Shown here piece after piece: positions 1 through 8,641 of a DNA stretch of 64,000 bases. Origin of the DNA: Oscillospiraceae bacterium (lineage in GTDB: Bacteria > Bacillota > Clostridia > Oscillospirales > Acutalibacteraceae); NCBI GenBank assembly GCA_015066445.1, contig SVOK01000001.1, forward strand, positions 1-64,000. Reading direction: 5' to 3'. Both the position numbers and the translations under genes were made by a program. Under the pieces are notes generated by a model. The model made no database searches, had not been told where the DNA came from, and worked only from the letters and a program-made list of their open reading frames with translations. The stretch's first letter is position 1. Each line of letters starts with the position of its first letter.

Positions 1-56
1 GAATCGTCGGGTCCTTATTTCTTCGTTGTTTAATTTTCAAGGTCCGTTTTTTGCAG
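1..56 (-). other. Probable rRNA operon leader (cut by window edge)
   Basis: Read on the minus strand, this stretch contains CCTTGAAAATTAAACAACG, which resembles the CTTTGAAAACT-type leader and spacer motif found near 16S and 23S genes in Bacillota. It lies just downstream of a strong minus-strand promoter and runs off the left edge. The rRNA gene itself is not in the window, so this is an inference from motif and position. Confidence 0.5.
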
Positions 57-79
57 CCCCTCGTTTGGAGCGCCTGATT

Positions 80-108
80 ATACTACCACAAACTTTACCG
101 TTTGTCAA
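80..108 (-). promoter_or_regulatory. Strong sigma-A promoter firing leftward
   Basis: On the minus strand a perfect TTGACA (-35, 103-108) is followed after 17 bases by TAGTAT (80-85), with an overlapping TATAAT three bases further on. It points away from sigF and toward the window edge, which fits the promoter of an rRNA operon. Confidence 0.65.
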
Positions 109-215
109 CACTTTTTTTCAAAAAAATTTAAAACTTTTTTTAATCGTGTTTTATCCCCAAAAAAACCTCAATATATAGTATCAAATTGTTGTTTTCGACA
201 ATAGGATATATCCTA

Positions 216-881
216 TCATCCCAAAAGTCCTCTGAGCTTTATTAAAATTTTCTTTTCCGCTCTTGATACCTGAACCTGAGTCATATTAAGAGCCTTTGCA
301 GTATTGCTTTGGGTCATATACCTATAATACCGGCACTCCATAATCACTCTTTCCTTTTCGTTAAGCTTTGTGAAAGCTTCTTCGAGGACAAGACGATCGG
401 ATATCTCGTCCTCTGTACTTACAGTTGGCAGGTCCGCCTCTTTGATGCCATCATCACCATCATAAGTAAGCGATACTGTATTCTGAGCCGCACATACCGC
501 TTCAGTGACTTCCTCGGACGATACTCCCAGCTGCGCTGCTATTTCTGCAACAGTTGGCTCACGGCAAAGCTTTTGTTCGAGAATTTGTTTTTCGCGGTTT
601 ATTTTAAGCCAGAGTTCCTTAACTGAACGTGACACTTTCACAGCGCCACCGTCTCTGAAAAGTCTTCGCACCTCGCCCATAATAACAGGTACGGCATAAG
701 TGGAGAACATAAGTCCCCTATTGGAATCAAAACCGTCAGCCGCCTTAACAAGACCCATACAGCCCGCCTGATAAAGGTCATCATATTCTATACCCCTACC
801 GCAGAAGCGTTTGCAAATTGAATGTACAAGTCCTAAATTGTTCTCGATAAAGGCATCTCTTTTAATCTTGTCTTTAAGCAT
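216..881 (-). CDS. sigF: RNA polymerase sigma factor SigF (forespore)
   Basis: This 221-residue protein is a sigma-70 family member with region 2 at about residues 14-83 (including the YDDLYQAGCMGLVKA core), region 3 in the middle and a region 4 helix-turn-helix near residues 170-218 (MTQSNTAKALNMTQVQVSRA). It is the third gene of a spoIIAA-spoIIAB-sigF operon, overlapping spoIIAB by 8 bases, and that gene order defines it as the forespore sigma factor held by the anti-sigma factor SpoIIAB. Length matches the family (about 250 in Bacillus, slightly shorter here). It acts with core RNA polymerase early in the forespore. The spoIIA order leaves little doubt over SigB or SigG alternatives. Confidence 0.93.
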   Translation of the reverse strand: MLKDKIKRDAFIENNLGLVHSICKRFCGRGIEYDDLYQAGCMGLVKAADGFDSNRGLMFSTYAVPVIMGEVRRLFRDGGAVKVSRSVKELWLKINREKQILEQKLCREPTVAEIAAQLGVSSEEVTEAVCAAQNTVSLTYDGDDGIKEADLPTVSTEDEISDRLVLEEAFTKLNEKERVIMECRYYRYMTQSNTAKALNMTQVQVSRAEKKILIKLRGLLG

Positions 882-1317
882 TTATACTAAACCTTGGACT
901 GATTTTCTTAACCATCGTAACAGTTGTACCCTTATCCTTTTTGGAGCTCACCTTGATTTTATCCATAAAGCTCTGCATTACTGCAAAGCCGAGCCCTGCC
1001 CTTTCACCGCCGACGGTTGTATATAAAGGCTCCATAGCCTTTTCGATATTTTCAATTCCACAGCCCTTATCTCGTATTTTGATTTTTATTGAATTGTCAT
1101 CGGTCAGTTCTGCATTTATGTAAATGTTCCCCAATTTTTCTTTATAAGCATGAACAATACAGTTTGTTACCGCCTCTGAAACGGCAGTTTTAATATCGCT
1201 TATTTCTTCGAGCGTTGGGTCGAGCTGTGTTGCAAAAGCCGCAATGCAGCTTCTTGCAAATCCTTCATTAGACGAACGTGAAAGCACGGTCATTGCAAAT
1301 TTGTTAGTTACTTTCAT
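874..1317 (-). CDS. spoIIAB: Anti-sigma F factor / serine kinase SpoIIAB
   Basis: SpoIIAB binds SigF and also phosphorylates the anti-anti-sigma factor SpoIIAA. The 147-residue protein is a GHKL ATPase: an N box near residues 47-58 (SEAVTNCIVHAY), a G1 box at DKGCGI (83-88) and a G2-type GLGF at 108-111. Length is typical. It starts at ATG behind AAGGAAGG, 5 bases after spoIIAA, and its end overlaps the start of sigF, so translation is probably coupled and stoichiometry kept. Confidence 0.94.
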   Translation of the reverse strand: MKVTNKFAMTVLSRSSNEGFARSCIAAFATQLDPTLEEISDIKTAVSEAVTNCIVHAYKEKLGNIYINAELTDDNSIKIKIRDKGCGIENIEKAMEPLYTTVGGERAGLGFAVMQSFMDKIKVSSKKDKGTTVTMVKKISPRFSINA

Positions 1318-1322
1318 TTAAT

Positions 1323-1634
1323 TTACCTTCCTTCAAGCTTAGCCAATTTTTCAATACCTGCAAGTTTAAGCATTTTGTGTATCGGTGAAGATGCACCGGT
1401 AATATGAAGCTCCGCTCCCGATTTTGATAGAATGCGGAATCTACCCATAACAAGACCTATACCCGAGCTATCCATAAAGCTGACATCTTTAAAATCGAGT
1501 ACTAATAATGTGGGCATATTAAGCTCAACCGCATTATCAATTTCCTCACGCATAGCTCTGGCGGAATGATGGTCAATCTCACCCGACAGCCTCGCCGTTA
1601 CGACCTCACCTGTAACATTAATTTCAACTGCCAT
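1323..1634 (-). CDS. spoIIAA: Anti-anti-sigma factor SpoIIAA
   Basis: This is a 103-residue STAS-domain protein. Its MDSSGIG motif carries the serine (about Ser57) that SpoIIAB phosphorylates and the phosphatase SpoIIE dephosphorylates; the unphosphorylated form frees SigF. The ATG at 1634 was chosen over an upstream in-frame start at 1664 because GGAGGT sits 7 bases before it and the protein then begins MAVEIN, as usual for the family. It is the first gene of the spoIIA operon. No clear sigma-H promoter was resolved upstream, where a hairpin (1658-1692) separates it from folC. Confidence 0.93.
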   Translation of the reverse strand: MAVEINVTGEVVTARLSGEIDHHSARAMREEIDNAVELNMPTLLVLDFKDVSFMDSSGIGLVMGRFRILSKSGAELHITGASSPIHKMLKLAGIEKLAKLEGR

Positions 1635-1657
1635 TAAAACACCTCCAAAATAATATA

Positions 1658-1692
1658 AGGACAACCTCCTATATATAATAAGGGGTTGTCCT
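1658..1692 (-). terminator. Hairpin between folC and spoIIA (possible terminator)
   Basis: AGGACAACC and GGTTGTCCT form a 9-bp stem around an AT-rich loop. There is no clean T-run directly after it on the minus strand (TTATATTATTTT follows), so it is a weak terminator or an mRNA processing structure. Confidence 0.4.
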
Positions 1693-1727
1693 CGAAAATA
1701 TTGTCATATTTAGTAATGAAATTAAAA

Positions 1728-2954
1728 TTATTTAAAGTACTCTTTTAAAAGCGGTCTTATTGCTGATGCTAAATATAGCGAACCAAAAACGAATATCGGG
1801 TCATTCTCCGCTTTGTTATTTGCAATTTTTACAGCCGTCTCATAATCTGCAGCCGAAACGCATTCGCAGTATTTTGAAGCTATTTCCGATAAATCGTCAG
1901 CCTTAAGAGAACGTGGCATACCGCTCACTTCTACCGCCACTGCAGTTTTGCAATAGCAAAGTGTACTTTTTAAAAACTCTTCACAATCCTTATCCCGCAT
2001 CATACCTATTATGGCACTACATCTGCCATTATGCTTTTTAAGCTCATTTGCCAATACATCTGCACCGTCGGGATTATGAGCACCGTCAAGCACTACAAGC
2101 GGATTTCTTGATATAATCTCCATTCTTGCAGGGAAAAAAGCGACGCTTAATCCATTATATATAATATTGTATGGAATATTATAACCGCAATTATTAACCG
2201 CTTCTATAACAGTCAAGGCGTTTTCAATTTGAAAATCACCCGAAAGACCGAGCGAATATTTTTTCCCCTTATATATAAAGGTGTTGCCGATTAAAGATTC
2301 TGTGACCTGCAGTTCTTTTAAATCGGCATAAAAAAGCTTGCCAGTATGCTTTTTTATAATCTCTAAAGCCCTAAAATCCTGATTTGCGGTTGTGATAACA
2401 GGACAGTTTCTTAAAATACCGCATTTTTCCTCGGTAATTTTTTCAATCGTATCGCCAAGAATAGCAGTATGGTCAAGACCTATTTTAGTAATCACACAGG
2501 CTATTTTATTTTCTAATGCATTTGTAGCATCAAGTCTTCCGCCAAGCCCCGTCTCACAAATCAAAATATCAATATTGTGCTCTGCGAAATAAAGAAAAGC
2601 AACCGCTGTTATAAATTCAAACTCGGTAAGCTTTACATTTGCAGAAATCACCCTTTGCGCAAAGCTCACCAGATCCGCTTCGGAGATAAACTCACCGTTA
2701 ATTTGTATTCTTTCTCTGAAGTCTATAATATAAGGTGATATAAAAAGTCCTGTGCGATATCCAGCCGTCTTGAAAACAGAGGAAAGCATTGCCGAAACTG
2801 AACCTTTGCCATTTGTTCCCGCAATATGAATAGCTTTTAATTTGCTTTGCGGATTACCAAGTTTTTCAAGAGTCATTGTAATTCTTTCAAGTGTGGCAGG
2901 CATAGAAAAATTACCTAAAGAATGTATATACTCCAACACTTCTTTATAAGTCAT
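1728..2954 (-). CDS. folC: Bifunctional folylpolyglutamate/dihydrofolate synthase
   Basis: FolC adds glutamate to folates and makes dihydrofolate from dihydropteroate, using ATP in the cytosol. The P-loop GTNGKGSV lies near residue 46 and the LGGRLDATN and VLDGAHNPDG motifs typical of the Mur ligase superfamily follow. The protein is 408 residues, the normal length. The ATG at 2954 is preferred to a GTG three codons upstream because GGGTGA precedes it at suitable spacing. It lies immediately upstream of the spoIIA operon on the same strand, but the two are unrelated in function and separated by a hairpin. Confidence 0.93.
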   Translation of the reverse strand: MTYKEVLEYIHSLGNFSMPATLERITMTLEKLGNPQSKLKAIHIAGTNGKGSVSAMLSSVFKTAGYRTGLFISPYIIDFRERIQINGEFISEADLVSFAQRVISANVKLTEFEFITAVAFLYFAEHNIDILICETGLGGRLDATNALENKIACVITKIGLDHTAILGDTIEKITEEKCGILRNCPVITTANQDFRALEIIKKHTGKLFYADLKELQVTESLIGNTFIYKGKKYSLGLSGDFQIENALTVIEAVNNCGYNIPYNIIYNGLSVAFFPARMEIISRNPLVVLDGAHNPDGADVLANELKKHNGRCSAIIGMMRDKDCEEFLKSTLCYCKTAVAVEVSGMPRSLKADDLSEIASKYCECVSAADYETAVKIANNKAENDPIFVFGSLYLASAIRPLLKEYFK

Positions 2955-3059
2955 ATATTTCACCCGCCCAAATCAAATTTTATACCATGTATTATAGCAC
3001 ATTATAAAACATAATAAAAGAAAAATTTAAGCACTATTATTAGCAAAGGTTATTACGGT

Positions 3060-4136
3060 TTATAGTTTTACAACCTTACCCGTGGAAATACTTTCATATA
3101 CCGCATTCATAGCTTCAATTGTGCGTTTATGCCATTTGAGATTTATAAGCGGTGTTTTGCTATTTCTGATGTTATCAACAAACTCATCAATCAGACCTAT
3201 CCACTCATCAAAATAGGTATACTGAACAGTATACCGATCATTAGGGCAGCCGTTGTGATAAACATTAGGGCCAAAGCAGTCGGCCATAACTGTACCTTTT
3301 TCACCATTCAGTGTGATATTAACTTCCATTCTTTTGGGGAACACTTCCCAACCCGGACCCGGCACTTTTAGACGCTCTTCCATCTTTGACCAAGATGGGT
3401 CAAGTGAGAAAATCGTTCCGTCCTTCATTTTACCGATTACAGACAGCATATCCTCTTCCTCGATATCAGGGCGAATATTGGGTGCTACTTCTGCGTAAAT
3501 ACTGTCGAAGTCACTACCTGTCATATGTCTTATCATATCAAAAATGTGTGGGTGGTCACAAAGAGCACCGCCTCTGAAGCGGTTGTCACCCTCTTTAATA
3601 GGCACACGTTTTCCATAGCTCTTTTCAGGAACACCCTGCCAAGGAAACGCCCATACTGGTGACAAGGTAATATTGGTTGCATTAAACGACTTGATTTTGC
3701 CTATTTCACCATTCGCAATAAGCTCTTTCATACGCACAATCACAGGATTATAATGCATTTCAAGCTCAATCTGGCAAACAAGATTATTCTTTTCAACAAT
3801 ATCAATCATTTCGTCATATTCGTCCATTTGGAATGTAGGAATCTTCATTGAAAGAATATGTATACCACGCTCTGCACAAAGCTTCATTTGACGAAGATGG
3901 TCGCTGTTTTCACTTGCCAATACAACTGCCTCGATTTCAGGGTGAGCATCGAGCATTTCTATCTCACTGTCATAACAAGGAATACCCTTTACACTATTAA
4001 GGAATATTTCTTTAACCTCATCATTAGCAGTAGCAACTGCAACCCAGTCGAGTTTTGGGTTATCCATTAAGGTCTGATAATATTTTCTTGTATGACCGTG
4101 AGTCATACTCATCATAGCAATTTTCAAAGGTTTCAT
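3060..4136 (-). CDS. Gfo/Idh/MocA family NAD(P)-dependent oxidoreductase
   Basis: The 358-residue protein has an N-terminal Rossmann domain (residues 3-120) and a C-terminal Gfo/Idh/MocA substrate domain (from about 125, with the typical NGEIGKIKSF and GALCDHPHIFDMIRHM stretches). These enzymes oxidise or reduce sugars, amino sugars and inositols. The usual E-K-P motif around the catalytic lysine reads M-K-I (ILSMKIPTF), so the lysine is kept but its context is unusual. It is the last gene of a three-gene minus-strand unit with a GH20 hexosaminidase and a 230-residue protein, with one base to the previous gene. The substrate is probably derived from an amino sugar, which is inferred only from the neighbour. 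Confidence 0.85.
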   Translation of the reverse strand: MKPLKIAMMSMTHGHTRKYYQTLMDNPKLDWVAVATANDEVKEIFLNSVKGIPCYDSEIEMLDAHPEIEAVVLASENSDHLRQMKLCAERGIHILSMKIPTFQMDEYDEMIDIVEKNNLVCQIELEMHYNPVIVRMKELIANGEIGKIKSFNATNITLSPVWAFPWQGVPEKSYGKRVPIKEGDNRFRGGALCDHPHIFDMIRHMTGSDFDSIYAEVAPNIRPDIEEEDMLSVIGKMKDGTIFSLDPSWSKMEERLKVPGPGWEVFPKRMEVNITLNGEKGTVMADCFGPNVYHNGCPNDRYTVQYTYFDEWIGLIDEFVDNIRNSKTPLINLKWHKRTIEAMNAVYESISTGKVVKL

Positions 4137-4137
4137 T

Positions 4138-4830
4138 TTAAATTACCTGCCTTTCCCCTGTTTTAACTGATGCCTTTGCTTTTTCAACCAATACTTTAAG
4201 ATTACTGTCCAAAGCAATCATTTCTTCTTTTGTATCTTTTTGAGCTATAGTAAACGCAGAACGAACAACCGCAATATCTTCTAAAGACAGACCGTAAAGT
4301 TCGAAATCAACATCGGTGAATTTTTTGTTTTCAGCGCCGAAAACATAGATAGAATCCTGCTTTAACTGAGCGTCTACCACAACATCGCAAGCAATACCTC
4401 GCTGAGAGATTATTTCGTGCTTGTCTTTTGCGATTTCGCCTATAGCCAAGGTTGCAGAAATTTCAATTGTGCAAACTATTTTATCTTCTGCAGTTGCTAT
4501 TACATTAAGAGTATTATCATTTTGCATTGCGGTAATTCCAACAATTTTTCTGCCCAAAACATACTCGCAAATATCCAATTCTCTGTAAAGCTCTGTAAAA
4601 ACATCTGAACCTTTTTCTACAATTCGTGCAACACGCATAACACTGATACCCTGTAAAGTACCACCCTGAACAATATTCTTAAGTTCAATAAATCTTCTTT
4701 CAAGCCTGTGAGAAAGAATAGGTGTATCCGTGCCGTCAATGACTACCGTTTTGCAATCTTTTAAGACTGCTTTTGTTTCTACCGAGTATTTATCAAGTAG
4801 AAAATCTAATTTTTCCTGTAAAATTTTCAT
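4138..4830 (-). CDS. Uncharacterised 230-aa protein of the GH20 operon
   Basis: I do not recognise a named family. The protein has no signal peptide or membrane segment. Its middle and C-terminal parts (from about residue 95: TAEDKIVCTIEISATL, then DVDFELYGLSLEDIAVVRSAF and a final helical stretch) look like the substrate-binding half of a Gfo/Idh/MocA enzyme. No Rossmann glycine motif is present. It may therefore be a dinucleotide-free partner subunit of the full oxidoreductase encoded one base downstream. It starts behind a strong AAGGAGG and follows the GH20 gene by 13 bases, so all three are almost certainly co-expressed. The real-gene call is secure; the function is inference. Confidence 0.75.
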   Translation of the reverse strand: MKILQEKLDFLLDKYSVETKAVLKDCKTVVIDGTDTPILSHRLERRFIELKNIVQGGTLQGISVMRVARIVEKGSDVFTELYRELDICEYVLGRKIVGITAMQNDNTLNVIATAEDKIVCTIEISATLAIGEIAKDKHEIISQRGIACDVVVDAQLKQDSIYVFGAENKKFTDVDFELYGLSLEDIAVVRSAFTIAQKDTKEEMIALDSNLKVLVEKAKASVKTGERQVI

Positions 4831-4843
4831 TTTATATTCCTCC

Positions 4844-6223
4844 TTAAACTACTACCTGTTTTTGTTTCCAACCTGAATCATCATAAGTATTACCCTCAAA
4901 GCTTATTCTTCTAAGAAACGTTGCGGTTTCGGTATTACGCTCGCCCCAAGTATGTGTTTGCTTTGACCAATAAAGCGTTATAGCACCTAAATCTTCGGCA
5001 CAGCCTAATACTGCAGGCATACCGTTTTCACCGTGTAGAGTATGCCAAGTAGTAAGCATTATGCCGTACATATTGTTTTTGATTAAAGTTTCAATATGCG
5101 CATCATAATTCTGTCTGTTTAGCCACGGCGCACCGATTGTATCGTAACCAAAGCTATTTAAATATTCTAAGGTTTCAATAGGCGCTTTTTTAACATCATA
5201 CTGCCAATCTACAAACACCGATTCCTTAGGTAAAGCGCTTAAAATAGCTTCACACTCGCCCGACTTTCCAAAAGCTGTATGCCCTGCAAATTTACCTTCT
5301 TCTAAAACCATATCCATCCAAAGCATTGGTCGGTGGTTTTCTTTTACTATTTCTTCTGTGAGAGTGCCCAAAAGCTCGGGTAACTGCTTGCGCAGTTCTT
5401 CACAGTCAGAATAATAATAAGCCTCATCACAGCCTATATGTATATACTCGGTATCGGGGAAAAGCTCGTAAAGCTCATGTCTTACATCTTTCAGAAAACT
5501 CAAAACCTTGGGACTAGTCAAATCCCAAGCCCAACCGTCAGGTGTGAAAAGGTCTTGCAATCTTGGATTTTGGTCAAGTACCACATGTTTGCCGTAGCAA
5601 ACTCTCGAAGCGGTTGCGTGCCCTAACTGATTAAACATAGGTATTGCTTCCATACCAAATTCTTGTGCGATTCTAACAAGCTCTCTCGCCTGCTCTTTGG
5701 TAAAAGCGTTTTCCCAAGCAAGCTCTTTTAAACAGTCGTATTTAAGCATACCCCAAAATTCAATAACAATATGTGTATATTGGCAAAGTCCTGCAAAGCG
5801 GATAAGCTTTTTAATAGAATAAAAGCTGTCCTCAGGAAATACACAAATATGTATCATTCGGTTTTTAAGCTTATAACGGCTATCAAAATAAGAACGCGCA
5901 ATCTTAAGTTCTTCTTTTCCCTCTTCAAGTGAGTTGTACTGAATTTGCATAATAAGTGCTATAAAACCACGCATAAGACCGCCGTAATTTGCACCCACAA
6001 CAGCCACACCCTTTTCGGTAACGCTTATAGCATATTCTTTGCCGTCACTTAAAGTCGGTAATTCGATTTCACCAATAACAAAAGTATTAGTATGCCCCTC
6101 GCAAAACTCAATCTCAGAACAACCGTAGCAAAAGCTTTTCCACAGCTTTTTAGCAGACTCGTTATTCAAAGCAATATCAGCTTTAGCAGTAACATTGCTA
6201 CCAAACACAAAATAATTGTTCAT
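4844..6223 (-). CDS. GH20 beta-N-acetylhexosaminidase-like enzyme
   Basis: The 459-residue protein has the two-domain build of family GH20: a small N-terminal alpha/beta domain (to about 110) and a TIM barrel carrying the signature HIGCDEAYY, with the catalytic Asp-Glu pair near residues 266-267. These enzymes cleave terminal GlcNAc or GalNAc by substrate-assisted catalysis. There is no signal peptide, so it should act in the cytosol on imported oligosaccharides. The ATG at 6223 is preferred over an upstream GTG (6235) because that GTG lies inside the ribosome binding site (AAGGTGGGA). It opens an operon with two oxidoreductase-like genes, and an AraC regulator is divergent from it. Whether the true substrate is a hexosaminide is not certain. 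Confidence 0.87.
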   Translation of the reverse strand: MNNYFVFGSNVTAKADIALNNESAKKLWKSFCYGCSEIEFCEGHTNTFVIGEIELPTLSDGKEYAISVTEKGVAVVGANYGGLMRGFIALIMQIQYNSLEEGKEELKIARSYFDSRYKLKNRMIHICVFPEDSFYSIKKLIRFAGLCQYTHIVIEFWGMLKYDCLKELAWENAFTKEQARELVRIAQEFGMEAIPMFNQLGHATASRVCYGKHVVLDQNPRLQDLFTPDGWAWDLTSPKVLSFLKDVRHELYELFPDTEYIHIGCDEAYYYSDCEELRKQLPELLGTLTEEIVKENHRPMLWMDMVLEEGKFAGHTAFGKSGECEAILSALPKESVFVDWQYDVKKAPIETLEYLNSFGYDTIGAPWLNRQNYDAHIETLIKNNMYGIMLTTWHTLHGENGMPAVLGCAEDLGAITLYWSKQTHTWGERNTETATFLRRISFEGNTYDDSGWKQKQVVV

Positions 6224-6329
6224 CAAAAATCCCACCTTTTATTTTGAGTTTAATATAAAAGCCTTGGTTTCACAATACAAATTCCCACATAATATTTATG
6301 ATTTTCGTAACAAAAAGCAATTAATTATT

Positions 6330-6358
6330 TGACAAATCACCCCTTTAAATATATACTT
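6330..6358 (+). promoter_or_regulatory. Sigma-A promoter of the AraC gene
   Basis: TTGACA (6330-6335), a 17-base spacer and TATACT (6353-6358) point to the AraC regulator. The start site would be only about 10 bases before the GTG at 6376, so the 5' untranslated leader is very short. Confidence 0.65.
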
Positions 6359-6375
6359 TATTGGGAGTGATATAT

Positions 6376-7140
6376 GTGTTTTTCGAAACAAACAATTTTT
6401 CCGTATGTTCAATTTCAGCTTTTACACTTAATTGGGGTACTAAAATCGAAACCTCAGGTATTAGACCATATCATGCGCTGTCATTCAGAATTAAAGGTAA
6501 TGCAAAATTCATCACTGAAACGGATACTATAACCGTTAAAACGGGAGACATTGTTTTTGTACCCGCTTTTTATAACTATACTCTTGACTCAGGTGATGAG
6601 GAGGTTTGTGTAATCCACTTTAGTTCAAATGAAAAACTGCCCCCAAAAATTAAAAAATTCTCTCCCGAAGCTATGGGCTATTACGAAAAACGCTTTACTG
6701 AGCTATACAACGTATGGACAAAAAAGCAAACAGGCTTTGAGCACGAATGCCGAAGCATTTTTCATAAAATAGTAATGCACATCGAAAGAGATTTTGAAAG
6801 CAACAAAATCAATATGGGCAACAGCAAAATTTTTCACGCAATAGATTACATACACGAAAATTTTACCGCTCCCGATTTAACTGTAGCTCAGTTGGCTAAG
6901 GACAGTAATATGAGTGAAACCTATTTTAGAAAATTGTTTTTTAAAAACTGTAATACAACACCATTAGAATATATAAATAAGTTAAAACTCGACTATGCAA
7001 TAGAGCTTCTCGGCTCAAAATATTACACTGTAAATGAGGTTGCAGAAAAATGCGGTTTTTCAAGCGCATATTATTTCAGCGCATTTATTAAGCGTGAAAC
7101 AGGATTTCCACCAAGCAAATTTATTTCAAAAAATATTTGA
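6376..7140 (+). CDS. AraC family transcriptional regulator
   Basis: The protein (254 residues from the GTG at 6376) has an N-terminal cupin-like sensor domain (residues about 15-90; KTGDIVFVPAFYNY) and a C-terminal AraC double helix-turn-helix from about 160 (LTVAQLAKDSNMSETYFRKL and VNEVAEKCGFSSAYYFSAF). No in-frame ATG is near; the GTG is chosen because GGGAG lies about 7 bases upstream, while the TTG at 6361 has no binding site. It is divergent from the GH20 operon and most likely controls it in response to a sugar. The sugar cannot be read from sequence. Confidence 0.85.
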   Translation: MFFETNNFSVCSISAFTLNWGTKIETSGIRPYHALSFRIKGNAKFITETDTITVKTGDIVFVPAFYNYTLDSGDEEVCVIHFSSNEKLPPKIKKFSPEAMGYYEKRFTELYNVWTKKQTGFEHECRSIFHKIVMHIERDFESNKINMGNSKIFHAIDYIHENFTAPDLTVAQLAKDSNMSETYFRKLFFKNCNTTPLEYINKLKLDYAIELLGSKYYTVNEVAEKCGFSSAYYFSAFIKRETGFPPSKFISKNI

Positions 7141-7156
7141 GGCTTTTGGTTTAAAC

Positions 7157-7185
7157 TTGAAATAACGATTACGCTATGTTAAAAT
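7157..7185 (+). promoter_or_regulatory. Promoter of rimM-trmD
   Basis: TTGAAA (7157-7162), a 17-base spacer and TAAAAT (7180-7185) precede rimM by 26 bases. Confidence 0.55.
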
Positions 7186-7211
7186 ATTAAAAAAGCTTTT
7201 TAGGAGGATTT

Positions 7212-7727
7212 ATGCTAAAGCAATTTCTTGAAACAGGTAAAATCGTCGGCACACACGGTATTAAAGGTATGCTCCGTGTTCAGGGCTGGTGCGATTCAGG
7301 AGAATTTTTACAGCAGTTTAAATATATATACGGTGACTCTGAGGGTAAAACTAAATATACCGTAAAATCAGTACAACCTCACGGTAATGTTGTGCTTATG
7401 GCTTTAAAGGGTGTTGACACCATTGAACAGGCCGAAGTGCTGAGAAATAAAACAATTTACATTGACCGTAAGGACGTAAATCTCCCAGAGGACCGCTATT
7501 TTATTGCCGATCTTATTGGCTGCACCGTAAGAGATGCCGACAGCGATAAAATTTTAGGCACTCTCACAGAGGTTTCCGAAACAGGTGCTAACGATGTATG
7601 GCATATCGAAAAGGACGGTAAGGAATATCTCGTCCCTGCAATAGAAGAAATAATAGTTTCGGTAAATGTTAAGGACGAGGATATTGTTATAAGACCTATA
7701 AAGGGGATTTTCGACAATGAGAATTGA
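7212..7727 (+). CDS. rimM: 16S rRNA processing protein RimM
   Basis: RimM helps mature the 30S subunit head and binds ribosomal protein S19. The 171-residue protein has the N-terminal RimM barrel (GKIVGTHGIKGMLRVQ near residues 9-24) and the C-terminal PRC-barrel, including RYFIADLIGCTV and EYLVPAIEEIIVSV. Length is normal. It starts at ATG after TTAGGAGGA and overlaps trmD by 11 bases. In most Bacillota the pair sits between rpsP and rplS, neither of which is here. Confidence 0.95.
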   Translation: MLKQFLETGKIVGTHGIKGMLRVQGWCDSGEFLQQFKYIYGDSEGKTKYTVKSVQPHGNVVLMALKGVDTIEQAEVLRNKTIYIDRKDVNLPEDRYFIADLIGCTVRDADSDKILGTLTEVSETGANDVWHIEKDGKEYLVPAIEEIIVSVNVKDEDIVIRPIKGIFDNEN

Positions 7728-8469
7728 CATACTTACCCTTTTCCCCGAAATGTGCGAAACAGTAATGAGCGAGAGTATCATAGGCAGAGCAAGAAAAGCC
7801 GGTAAGGTTGAAATTTTTTGCACAAATATCCGCGATTTCGCAGGAAACAAGCACAATAAGGTGGACGATACTCCTTACGGTGGCGGTATGGGAATGGTGA
7901 TGGCAGCTTCACCTATTTATAACTGCTATAAAAGTCTTTACACTGAGGACGAGCCTAAGCCGCATCTTATATATATGTCACCAAAAGGCAAAACTTTTAC
8001 ACAGCAAAAGGCTGTTGAGCTGTCAAAGCTTGACCGTGTGGTTTTGCTTTGCGGTCATTATGAGGGTATTGACCAGCGTGTAATTGATGAAATTGTTGAC
8101 GAAGAACTTTCCATTGGCGACTATGTTTTAACAGGCGGTGAATTGCCTGCCCTCACTGTTGCTGACGCCGTTTGCCGAATGTTACCGGGAGTTTTGTCCG
8201 ATGATATTTGCTTTGAGGAAGAAAGCCACTTCGGCGGACTTTTGGAATATCCGCAGTATACAAAGCCTGCAATATGGAACGGACGTGAAGTTCCTGAGGT
8301 TTTGCTCTCGGGTAACCATGCCAGAATTAACGACTGGCGCAAAATCCAGTCAATACTAATCACTCTGGAAAAACGCCCTGATATGCTAAAGCCGAGTGAC
8401 CTTACAGAAAAGGATATAAAGTTGCTAAAAAAGAATGGGATTTCTTTAGATGACAAAAATCAATTGTAG
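7717..8469 (+). CDS. trmD: tRNA (guanine-N1)-methyltransferase TrmD
   Basis: TrmD methylates G37 of tRNAs that have G at position 36, preventing frameshifts. It is a 250-residue SPOUT enzyme with a trefoil knot; the motifs GGGMGMVM, LCGHYEGIDQRV and SIGDYVLTGGELPA are intact. One expected substrate, tRNA-Pro(GGG), is encoded 750 bases downstream. It is translationally coupled to rimM by an 11-base overlap. No clear terminator follows. Confidence 0.96.
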   Translation: MRIDILTLFPEMCETVMSESIIGRARKAGKVEIFCTNIRDFAGNKHNKVDDTPYGGGMGMVMAASPIYNCYKSLYTEDEPKPHLIYMSPKGKTFTQQKAVELSKLDRVVLLCGHYEGIDQRVIDEIVDEELSIGDYVLTGGELPALTVADAVCRMLPGVLSDDICFEEESHFGGLLEYPQYTKPAIWNGREVPEVLLSGNHARINDWRKIQSILITLEKRPDMLKPSDLTEKDIKLLKKNGISLDDKNQL

Positions 8470-8540
8470 CAAAAATGCACAAATACAAAACTACTAAAAA
8501 TGCGTTTGTTGGATAATTATTAGAACTTATTCACAAATAA

Positions 8541-8568
8541 TTGACTTCCACATTAAATGTGGTATAAT
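8541..8568 (+). promoter_or_regulatory. HPr promoter with a palindrome in its spacer
   Basis: TTGACT (8541-8546) and TATAAT (8563-8568) are 16 bases apart. The spacer is almost wholly taken up by the palindrome CCACATTAAATGTGG (8548-8562), which places a possible repressor site exactly between the two promoter boxes. Confidence 0.65.
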
Positions 8569-8641
8569 ACAAACATGCCGCTTTTGTCGGTAAAGAAAGA
8601 AAAAACTTAAATATCCATTAATCGAATAAGGAGATTTTACA

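Noticed and set aside
201..216. Palindrome ATAGGATATATCCTAT at the sigF stop as a terminator
   Set aside because: It has no T-run after it on the minus strand and is mostly A-T paired, so it is too weak to call.
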